From an uncultured Bacteroidota bacterium (GTDB lineage: Bacteria; Bacteroidota; Bacteroidia; Chitinophagales; Chitinophagaceae), in contig CAMLGP010000245.1 of NCBI GenBank assembly GCA_946479535.1, positions 1-5,549 on the forward strand: a DNA stretch of 5,549 nucleotides, given 5' to 3'. The notes below the pieces were generated by a model. It searched no databases and was not told where the DNA came from. It was given only the letters and a program-made list of their open reading frames with translations. The position numbers and the translations under genes are program-made. Below are positions 1 through 4,618 of the stretch, in pieces; within the stretch, counting starts at the first letter, position 1, and every line of letters begins with the position of its first letter.

Positions 1-123
1 ATCACGGGTGACAAACCAAAAAAATACACGGATAACCTGGTAAATGCAGATCACATTACTTTGGGAGAGACCAAGGTTGGTACCGATATGTTCAAATTTT
101 ATCGGTTGCCGCTGAGATTTTGA
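1..123 (+). CDS. 3' end of an unidentified protein (partial, runs off the window's left edge)
   Basis: Frame 1 is open from the first base to a TGA at 121-123, giving 40 residues that end in ...DMFKFYRLPLRF. The peptide has a balanced, protein-like composition, with charged and aromatic residues and a basic hydrophobic end. No start is present because the gene begins left of the window. I do not recognise the family from this tail and assign no function. The gene converges on the response regulator at 268-699; the 144 bases between the two stops contain a weak inverted repeat and no clear U-tract terminator. The partial reading frame itself is well supported; its identity is unknown. Confidence 0.7.
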   Translation: MTGDKPKKYTDNLVNADHITLGETKVGTDMFKFYRLPLRF

Positions 124-164
124 AAGGGAGCAAATGAGAAGAAAGAAAACCATCAGAAAAATAT

Positions 165-208
165 GCCTGCAGGTGAAATAAAGTGTTTCACATGACTTAA
201 AAGCAGGC
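165..208. repeat. imperfect nested inverted repeat between convergent 3' ends
   Basis: GCCTGC at 165-170 pairs with GCAGGC at 203-208. Inside it, GTGAAA at 173-178 pairs with TTTCAC at 186-191 around a 7-base loop. The interior loop is asymmetric (2 versus 11 bases) and neither side is followed by a T-run, so it is not a standard intrinsic terminator. It lies between the partial plus-strand gene and the minus-strand response regulator, where a transcript-end structure would be expected. Confidence 0.25.
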
Positions 209-267
209 AGGATCGGATGGTTGCGTTTCATTAAAATTTGGTGGATGGACAGGTGGTTCTTATTTGC

Positions 268-699
268 CTATCCAAAATTGCCGGAAAAATGTTCTTTCAA
301 TATTTTGTTCAGTTTTTCTTCGGTTAACGGTTTGCTTTCAAATCCTGCGATCTCTGGCATTTCATTAGCCTTGGCTTTATCATCAGGATTGAGTGAAGTG
401 GTCAGCATAACTACAATGATCTTTCCCTGTCTTTCCTTATGGAGTTTCTTGTATTCATCCAGAAATTCCCATCCATCCATGGCAGGCATGTTGATATCAA
501 GGAAAATAAGATCTGGACGTGGAAAGCGATTTTCACCGCTTTGCTGTTGTGTCTTTGACAAATAATTAAGCGCTTCACGGCCACCCTGAGCAACCTGGAT
601 ATGGTCTGCGCACCCAGATTCCTCAATGATCAATTGAGTGTAAAAATTTGTTGGTTCATCATCATCGATCAGTAATACGGAATTTAGTTTAGACTTCAT
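268..699 (-). CDS. single-domain response regulator (CheY/Rcp1-like receiver)
   Basis: The 143-residue protein is a lone receiver domain with no output domain. The acidic pocket is D12-D13-D14, the phosphoacceptor is D68 in the FLDINMPAMDGWEF segment, the switch Thr/Ser is T100-T101-S102 after a hydrophobic strand, and the conserved Lys is K123 in the SKP motif. All catalytic positions are intact, so it should accept phosphate from a histidine kinase or phosphotransfer protein. A loop of about 15 residues rich in Gln, Gly and Arg (50-62) sits before the phosphoacceptor strand, as in Rcp1-type regulators that pair with phytochrome-like or hybrid kinases; many Bacteroidota genomes have such stand-alone receivers. 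No kinase is in the window, so the partner is unknown. The ATG at 697-699 fits the usual short N-terminus before the first strand. No Shine-Dalgarno sequence precedes it. The output mechanism is probably protein-protein interaction. Confidence 0.93.
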   Translation of the reverse strand: MKSKLNSVLLIDDDEPTNFYTQLIIEESGCADHIQVAQGGREALNYLSKTQQQSGENRFPRPDLIFLDINMPAMDGWEFLDEYKKLHKERQGKIIVVMLTTSLNPDDKAKANEMPEIAGFESKPLTEEKLNKILKEHFSGNFG

Positions 700-749
700 A
701 CGGTTTGAGGTTGTGTGGTGGTATAATAGGGATAGCTCCTGCCTAAGCG

Positions 750-784
750 GGTATGATTTGATGGTATGATGGTTATGGTATTAG
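750..784. repeat. short direct repeats upstream of the response regulator
   Basis: GGTATGAT occurs exactly at 750-757 and 763-770 (13-bp period). A degenerate third copy, GGTATTAG, is at 777-784. The array is about 50-85 bases upstream of the response-regulator start and could hold activator sites, but the units are short and simple in composition. Confidence 0.25.
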
Positions 785-798
785 CTGAAAAATGGTAT

Positions 799-930
799 TC
801 ATTTACCTGGCAGATCGCCGGTAATTGTAAGCCGGCACTGAAGGCCGGGAAGAGAATCGCAAGACGGGGCGGTCTTTGCATAGAAAAAATTGGATTTTGA
901 GCTTTCTGATAACGAAGCAATTAGCCTCAT
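799..930 (-). CDS. possible 43-residue small ORF with a Shine-Dalgarno sequence
   Basis: On the minus strand an ATG at 928-930 is preceded by GGAGG (936-940) with a 5-base spacer. It opens a 43-codon frame ending in TGA at 799-801. The peptide begins MRLIASLSESSKSNFF and has two cysteines, no clear membrane segment and no recognised domain. It lies upstream of, and on the same strand as, the response regulator, with about 100 bases between, so it could be a leader or small protein in that transcript. The only support is the ribosome-binding site, and the well-supported genes in this window do not use one. It may equally be chance. Confidence 0.2.
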   Translation of the reverse strand: MRLIASLSESSKSNFFYAKTAPSCDSLPGLQCRLTITGDLPGK

Positions 931-1075
931 TATTTCCTCCAAGATAGTGTCAATTCGATTTTTTTTTAAGTATTTGGGCCATATTCTTCCGTAGCATTAC
1001 TATTCCTGGCCGAATATAAGAGTTACCTCCTAGTATGGGCAAATTAACCCGTATCTCAGAAGTGGTCAGACCGGT

Positions 1076-1093
1076 ATTTTGTTAACTCAAAAT
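1076..1093. promoter_or_regulatory. 18-bp dyad, possible operator
   Basis: ATTTTG (1076-1081) and CAAAAT (1088-1093) are perfect inverted 6-mers around a TTAACT spacer. The dyad ends 14 bases before a strong AGGAGG Shine-Dalgarno sequence and 28 bases before the ATG of a 30-codon frame, which is where an operator or promoter element for that frame would lie. AT-rich half-sites make chance occurrence plausible. Confidence 0.25.
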
Positions 1094-1107
1094 GATACTA
1101 TTTTAAC

Positions 1108-1113
1108 AGGAGG
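1108..1113 (+). promoter_or_regulatory. canonical Shine-Dalgarno AGGAGG for the 30-codon ORF
   Basis: A six-base match to the anti-Shine-Dalgarno complement lies 8 bases from the ATG at 1122. It is unusual here because none of the well-supported genes in the window has such a site, in keeping with the known weak use of Shine-Dalgarno sequences in Bacteroidota. Confidence 0.45.
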
Positions 1114-1121
1114 TTCAATTC

Positions 1122-1214
1122 ATGCAGCAGGAACTGGAAATAAAAAACCCGGCCTTGGGCCGGGAGGTGGAATTCGGGACAAATGATCTGAGGGTTGGCG
1201 ACAAATTTTTTTAA
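1122..1214 (+). CDS. possible 30-residue small protein with strong Shine-Dalgarno sequence
   Basis: A perfect AGGAGG (1108-1113) sits 8 bases before an ATG at 1122, which opens a 30-codon frame ending in TAA at 1212-1214. The peptide starts MQQELEIKNPALGREVEF and ends VGDKFF; it is charged, soluble-looking and has no Cys, signal peptide or membrane segment. Its stop overlaps the stop of the minus-strand gene at 1211 tail to tail, and the hairpin that terminates that gene is embedded in codons 9-15. I do not recognise the peptide. In favour are the canonical ribosome-binding site, the spacing and the upstream dyad. Against it are the small size and the fact that part of its sequence is fixed by the opposite-strand terminator. 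Confidence 0.35.
   Translation: MQQELEIKNPALGREVEFGTNDLRVGDKFF
1142..1164 (-). terminator. strong intrinsic terminator on the minus strand
   Basis: CCCGGCC (1148-1154) pairs perfectly with GGCCGGG (1158-1164) around a 3-base loop. On the minus strand the all-GC 7-bp stem is followed by six T (plus-strand AAAAAA at 1142-1147). It lies 47 bases past the stop of the minus-strand gene at 1211-1531, the expected place for that gene's transcript end. The other side of the stem has no T-run, so it should act only on minus-strand transcription. Confidence 0.8.
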
Positions 1215-1531
1215 GACAGGGAAAAGCAGCCAGAAAGAATATAACCGCTTCTATTCTCCTTTATACAGGTAAACAGAAAGCTGGTGGTATAAGGGACACG
1301 CATGGGCCCTACTCTGTCAGAAACGATGGTGCTACCTGTTACATATATTTCAAGGGAAGAGCTTTTAATTGGTTCCCAGCCTGGTTCCAGCTGTATGTTG
1401 TTCCGGTTTTTGGGGGAACGGGCATCTGCCAGATGTTTAACCAGTTCTTCCAGGAACATCATTTCATCTATACAGGCTGTAACTGCCAGCGGTAATTCTG
1501 TTAAGCCTTCATATTGCTTGCCCTTTTTCAT
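1211..1531 (-). CDS. hypothetical protein, 106 residues
   Basis: I do not recognise this protein. It starts MKKGKQYEGLTELPL from an ATG at 1529-1531 and ends in TAA at 1211-1213. The first half looks like one or two amphipathic helices (acidic DEMMFLEELVKHLADAR around residues 22-38). The second half is beta-like, with a T/S/V-rich stretch, two late cysteines and a mildly hydrophobic C-terminus. There is no signal peptide and no convincing membrane span, so it is probably cytoplasmic. The best evidence for a real gene is the strong intrinsic terminator beginning 47 bases past its stop, on the right strand. Upstream it has a 244-bp non-coding region shared divergently with the DUF763 gene. An open frame on the opposite strand (1302-1556) has a less protein-like composition and no such terminator, so I prefer the minus strand. 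Confidence 0.55.
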   Translation of the reverse strand: MKKGKQYEGLTELPLAVTACIDEMMFLEELVKHLADARSPKNRNNIQLEPGWEPIKSSSLEIYVTGSTIVSDRVGPMRVPYTTSFLFTCIKENRSGYILSGCFSLS

Positions 1532-1611
1532 ATTAGGATTGTTTAAAGTCTGTTAGTGTTTAACGAGATCAAAGTACGCTCATGGAGAAGCCGAAAAAAA
1601 TAGAACCTCAT

Positions 1612-1629
1612 ATTGTATTGCTGTACAAT
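1612..1629. promoter_or_regulatory. dyad ATTGTA-N6-TACAAT, possible operator
   Basis: Perfect 6-bp inverted half-sites (1612-1617 and 1624-1629) lie in the divergent region between the 106-residue minus-strand gene and the DUF763 gene. They share the TTGTA/TACAA core with the dyad at 1644-1663, and the two centres are about 33 bp apart. This looks like a pair of sites for one dimeric regulator on the same DNA face. Confidence 0.35.
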
Positions 1630-1643
1630 TTGAAAAGGTTTGG

Positions 1644-1663
1644 TTGTAGAATTATTACTACAA
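1644..1663. promoter_or_regulatory. dyad TTGTAG-N8-CTACAA, possible operator
   Basis: Perfect 6-bp inverted half-sites (1644-1649 and 1658-1663) flank an AT-only 8-base centre. This is the second member of the TTGTA/TACAA dyad pair upstream of the DUF763 gene. The spacer differs from the first dyad (8 versus 6), which weakens the one-regulator reading. As RNA it could form only a short stem with no T-run, so it is not a terminator. Confidence 0.35.
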
Positions 1664-1763
1664 TGCAGGCTGGACATGCTTCTCCCTGATTATGCCAGGT
1701 TTGTATCGCCATATAGTTTGCAATGCCCGTTATGCAGGTCAGGCGTGCCCCCATCAATTTTCT

Positions 1764-1771
1764 TAACTTTG
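1764..1771 (+). promoter_or_regulatory. possible Bacteroidota -7 element (TAnnTTTG) at the DUF763 start
   Basis: TAACTTTG at 1764-1771 is an exact match to the Bacteroidota -7 consensus TAnnTTTG. It ends 4 bases before the ATG at 1776, so transcription from it would begin at or very near the start codon and give a leaderless or nearly leaderless mRNA. No TTG-type -33 element is visible at the expected distance upstream, so the match may be accidental. Confidence 0.25.
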
Positions 1772-1775
1772 TACC

Positions 1776-2984
1776 ATGAAACGATCCGGCTCTGCAGACC
1801 TTCCTCTTCACTATGGGTATGTGCCCAAATGGCTGGCAGAACGAATGGCAAAACTGGGTCTGGCCATTACTGAATCCATACTTACAGAATACGGCAAACA
1901 TGAAATGCTTCGAAGATTATCTGACCCTTTCTGGTTCCAGAGTTTTGGCGCCGTGATGGGAATGGACTGGCATTCTTCCGGAATAACAACTTCAGTAATG
2001 GGAGCATTAAAACGTGCTGTTAATCCTCACTCACGTCAATTAGGTTTTTGTATCTGTGGTGGCAAAGGTCAGTTTTCAAAGGAAGCGCCAGCTGAATTAC
2101 TGCGCTATGCAGAGAGTACCGGATTAAATGGAAATGAATTGGTCCGAAGCAGCAAACTAAGCGCCAAGGTGGACAATACTGCTATCCAGGACGGGTTCCA
2201 GCTTTACACCCATAATTTCATTGTAAGTGATAGTGGAGAATGGACAGTTATACAGCAGGGTATGCATACAGGTGATAAAACAGCCAGGCGGTATCATTGG
2301 CATTCAGATAATATCCGGTCATTTGTAGAAGAACCTCATACCGGTATTTGCGGAGTAAACCAGGGGGATATCCTGAATCTTACAGCTTTGGAAGCGTTTG
2401 ATACCCGGTCTTATATCTCCAATTTCAGTAAGGAAGATCCAAATGCGATCATCAAAGAGTTCCAATTGATACTTCCCTCCCATCATGATGTGCAATCTTC
2501 GGACGTAGATCTGAAAAGACTGGGCTCGGTATTATGGCTGGCACACAATGAACATCCTGAAAATTTTGAAGAGCTACTCTTGTTAAGAGGAGTTGGGCCC
2601 AGAACAATTCAATCACTGGCCCTTGTCAGTGAAGTAATTCATGGCAGCCCATCCCGGTTCCATGATCCTGCACGCTTCTCCTTTGCACATGGTGGAAAAG
2701 ACGGTCATCCTTTTCCTGTACCAATTAAAGTGTATGATGAAACCATCAGTACATTACAAACTGCTGTACAAAAGGCAAAATTGGGTGAATCAGACAAATC
2801 AGAAGCTATTAAAAAACTGCATGCTATTGCCAGTGGTGCTGAAAAGAATTTTATTCCAAATGATAATTTCGATACGCTGATCCAGAAAGAACGGGATGAA
2901 TCCTGGAAGCATGGCGGCAGAACTGTATTCGGAAGGGCCAGGCCCAAGGGAAAAGAGAATGGAGAACAGCTAAACTTATTTTAG
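1776..2984 (+). CDS. DUF763 family protein
   Basis: The 402-residue protein matches the DUF763 family, found in archaea and scattered bacteria, whose biochemical function is not established. The start is secure because the family begins with this motif (KRSG.ADLPLHYG, residues 2-14). Other visible blocks are RRLSDPFWFQ (46-55), MDWHSSG (63-69) before a helix, GGKGQFS (95-101), KVDNTAIQDGF (131-141), VIQQGM (158-163), ARRYHW (170-175) and FAHGGKDGHPFPVP (303-316). Around 270-284, LRGVGPRTIQSLALV resembles a helix-hairpin-helix, a non-specific DNA-binding element, so a nucleic-acid role is a fair inference. The invariant His, Asp, Lys and Gln residues could form an active site, but that is a guess. 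The C-terminus is a charged helical segment with a basic GRARPKGK tail. It converges on the DUF72/glycosylase pair, with 8 bases between stops and no terminator between them. Likely cytoplasmic. Confidence 0.9.
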   Translation: MKRSGSADLPLHYGYVPKWLAERMAKLGLAITESILTEYGKHEMLRRLSDPFWFQSFGAVMGMDWHSSGITTSVMGALKRAVNPHSRQLGFCICGGKGQFSKEAPAELLRYAESTGLNGNELVRSSKLSAKVDNTAIQDGFQLYTHNFIVSDSGEWTVIQQGMHTGDKTARRYHWHSDNIRSFVEEPHTGICGVNQGDILNLTALEAFDTRSYISNFSKEDPNAIIKEFQLILPSHHDVQSSDVDLKRLGSVLWLAHNEHPENFEELLLLRGVGPRTIQSLALVSEVIHGSPSRFHDPARFSFAHGGKDGHPFPVPIKVYDETISTLQTAVQKAKLGESDKSEAIKKLHAIASGAEKNFIPNDNFDTLIQKERDESWKHGGRTVFGRARPKGKENGEQLNLF

Positions 2985-2992
2985 CAGTCTCC

Positions 2993-3727
2993 TTATTTTT
3001 TATTTACGAACTCCAATAATTTCCTGGCGTTGAAAGCCGCATGAGCAGCCTGGTCATTGTCAAAATAAACATATACATCTTTTCCTTTTTTGGACCACTC
3101 TTTGCATCGTATTGACCATTTTCTCAATTCACCCTGCGTATAATTGCCCTGGTACTTTTCACCTGGACCGTGCAATCTCACATAAACAAAGTCCGCTGTT
3201 ACTTCCAGTGGAGTAAGGGGGTGGGCCAGTTCATAAATACAAAATGCCGCATTATACCTCCGGAGTAGCTCATAAACTTGCGGAGTATACCAGGTTGTGT
3301 TTCGGAATTCAAACACATAACGATGATTTTTGGGAATGCTCTGGAGGAAGTTGGATAACCTTTCCTGATTCATTTTCCATTTCGGCGGCAATTGAAATAA
3401 AATGGGGCCAAGCTTTTCCTTTAACCTGTCAGCCCTTGTAAAGAACTTCCGTATAGACGTTCCGGTTACATTCAATTTCTTCATGTGAGTAATAAACCGG
3501 CTGCCTTTAACGGAAAAGGTAAAGTTGCCGGGAGATGCTTTCCGCCAGTCTGAAAACGTTTTTAATGAGGGAAGCTTATAAAAAGAGTTATTGATCTCCA
3601 CCGTAGAAAAAATGGAACTGTAATAAGAAAAATGGTCCCTGTTACTTAGTTCTTCGGGATAAAATGTTCCTTTCCAGTGTTTATAATGCCAGCCAGAGGT
3701 TCCAATATAATATTTACCCTTTTTCAT
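2993..3727 (-). CDS. DUF72 family protein (YecE-like)
   Basis: The 244-residue protein carries the DUF72 hallmarks in order: IGTSGWHYKHWKGTFYP (8-24), VEINNSFYKLPS (43-54), FSVKGSRFITHMKKL (70-84), LGPILFQLPP (106-115), FEFRNTTWY (139-147), YVRLHGPG (182-189) and VYVYFDNDQAAHAAFNA (218-234). The family is known to fold as a TIM-like barrel and is widespread, but its substrate and reaction are not established. Its length is normal and no motif is missing. The ATG at 3725-3727 overlaps the glycosylase stop in a TGATG, so its translation is probably coupled to the upstream gene and the two share an mRNA. That pairing suggests a role tied to damaged bases or nucleic acid, but this is positional inference only. 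No signal peptide; cytoplasmic. Confidence 0.93.
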   Translation of the reverse strand: MKKGKYYIGTSGWHYKHWKGTFYPEELSNRDHFSYYSSIFSTVEINNSFYKLPSLKTFSDWRKASPGNFTFSVKGSRFITHMKKLNVTGTSIRKFFTRADRLKEKLGPILFQLPPKWKMNQERLSNFLQSIPKNHRYVFEFRNTTWYTPQVYELLRRYNAAFCIYELAHPLTPLEVTADFVYVRLHGPGEKYQGNYTQGELRKWSIRCKEWSKKGKDVYVYFDNDQAAHAAFNARKLLEFVNKK

Positions 3728-4497
3728 CAGACAAATAATTCCTGTTCATCAGTATAATAGGTTTTCCTTGTTCCCGCCTTCCTTCGAATAAGAGCACCGG
3801 AAGGGCTTCTTTTTTTCCTGGCGTTATGGATGGCAAGAAAATCGCGGATCTCTCCTCCAATGATCGCCGGTTCTTCTTTGGAAATCTGCTTTTCTGCAGT
3901 GGTCAACACCTTCTTTACAGCGGAGGCCAGGGATCTTATTTTTGTCGGGGGAATTTTCTCCGCTTTGGAAAAAGGCGAAATACCAGCCTTCCATAATATC
4001 TCATCCGCATATGCATTTCCAATCCCCCGGATTTTATGCTGATCTAACAATAAATTCTTGATGGTAGCTTTTGATTGCAGTGTTTTCTTCCAAAATGCTA
4101 CTGAAACTTTAGGAGATAGCGCATCCGGGACTGTGGACTGGGGAGGATTCAGCATTAACGAAGCTTTATGTTGGAAATCAGTTATAGCTATCCCTTTTTT
4201 ATCAAACATAAATTCAACAAGCGTAAACTTTGCTTCATTAGGATAGTTGATCCAAACCAGCTTTCCATGTAACATGAGATGTAGCGCGACGAGTTTGCTT
4301 TTCTGAAATTCAAAATAAAGCTGTTTCCCTTCCCGGTATATTTTCATCAGCTTTTCTCCTTCAAGCCCAGATTTTAATTTAGTTTTTGACACATTGATTC
4401 TTGCCCGCTTGTAAATATTTACTTTTCTCAGGGTTTTTCCGGAGAGCGCTTTATTTAGATTTTTCGCAAATACAGACAAATCAGGAAGTTCGGGCAT
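3727..4497 (-). CDS. Fpg/Nei-family DNA glycosylase with a cysteine-free (zincless) finger
   Basis: This 256-residue bifunctional-type DNA glycosylase/AP lyase would remove oxidised bases such as formamidopyrimidines or 8-oxoguanine. The start at 4497 is chosen over the in-frame ATG at 4530 because catalysis needs Pro as the first residue after Met removal, followed by Glu; only here does the protein begin MPELPD. Other family signatures are K58 in the REGKQLYFEF hairpin, LHLMLHGKL (72-80), and the helix-two-turn-helix IKNLLLDQHKIRGIGNAYADE (about 146-166) with the conserved DNA-contacting Asn near 161. The C-terminal finger aligns as a hairpin ending in GTRKTYYTDEQ, which keeps the phosphate-contacting Arg, but all four zinc cysteines are replaced and the protein has no Cys at all. 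The void-filling loop region (TDFQHKA) also departs from E. coli Fpg, so the substrate range is uncertain. First gene of a minus-strand pair with DUF72. Confidence 0.92.
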   Translation of the reverse strand: MPELPDLSVFAKNLNKALSGKTLRKVNIYKRARINVSKTKLKSGLEGEKLMKIYREGKQLYFEFQKSKLVALHLMLHGKLVWINYPNEAKFTLVEFMFDKKGIAITDFQHKASLMLNPPQSTVPDALSPKVSVAFWKKTLQSKATIKNLLLDQHKIRGIGNAYADEILWKAGISPFSKAEKIPPTKIRSLASAVKKVLTTAEKQISKEEPAIIGGEIRDFLAIHNARKKRSPSGALIRRKAGTRKTYYTDEQELFV

Positions 4498-4618
4498 GAA
4501 ATTGATTTTAACATTGGCAACATGATTCATACCAAACTGTTTTTCTCTATTATCCTGATTACTAGTATTACAGGGAACCCGGCCTCATTTTTGTTTTTCC
4601 TATAAAAATGGCAGTATT
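4498..4618. promoter_or_regulatory. divergent promoter region between the glycosylase and the YtxJ-like gene
   Basis: With the glycosylase start set at 4497, 121 bases separate the two divergent start codons and must carry both promoters unless transcription comes from further away. An 8-bp palindrome, TACTAGTA (4560-4567), lies near the middle, with CCTG (4554-4557) and CAGG (4571-4574) on either side, offset by one base. AT-rich runs follow toward the plus-strand start. No exact TAnnTTTG element was found on either strand. Confidence 0.4.

Larger units (their letters stand above)
700..1121. other. long gap without a convincing gene, upstream of the response regulator
   Basis: No open frame here looks like a conserved protein. 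The stretch must hold the response-regulator promoter, because a minus-strand terminator at about 1142-1164 isolates it from the next gene. I found no full match to the Bacteroidota TTTG / TAnnTTTG promoter. It does hold a run of nine T (959-967), Shine-Dalgarno-like cores at 936-940 and 1025-1031 (both minus strand) and at 1108-1113 (plus strand), a set of 13-bp-spaced direct repeats and an ATTTTG/CAAAAT dyad. Confidence 0.5.

Noticed and set aside
134..181. 15-codon frame with a GGGAG just upstream, after the partial left gene
   Set aside because: It is too short and too basic/simple to support as a gene, and the upstream GGGAG is only 3 bases from the ATG.
221..565. Plus-strand open frame opposite the response regulator
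   Set aside because: It is antisense to a receiver domain with all catalytic residues intact, and its Ser/Phe/Leu-rich composition is typical of a shadow frame.
696..920. Minus-strand 74-codon frame ending in an ATGA overlap with the response regulator
   Set aside because: It needs a TTG start with no ribosome-binding site, and its composition does not look like a folded protein. The overlap is attractive but unsupported.
1302..1556. Plus-strand frame antisense to the 106-residue gene
   Set aside because: No start signal or terminator supports it, whereas the minus strand has a strong terminator just past the stop.
1608..1901. Minus-strand frame overlapping the start of DUF763
   Set aside because: It overlaps the conserved N-terminus of DUF763 in antisense and has a shadow-like Cys/Phe/His-rich composition.
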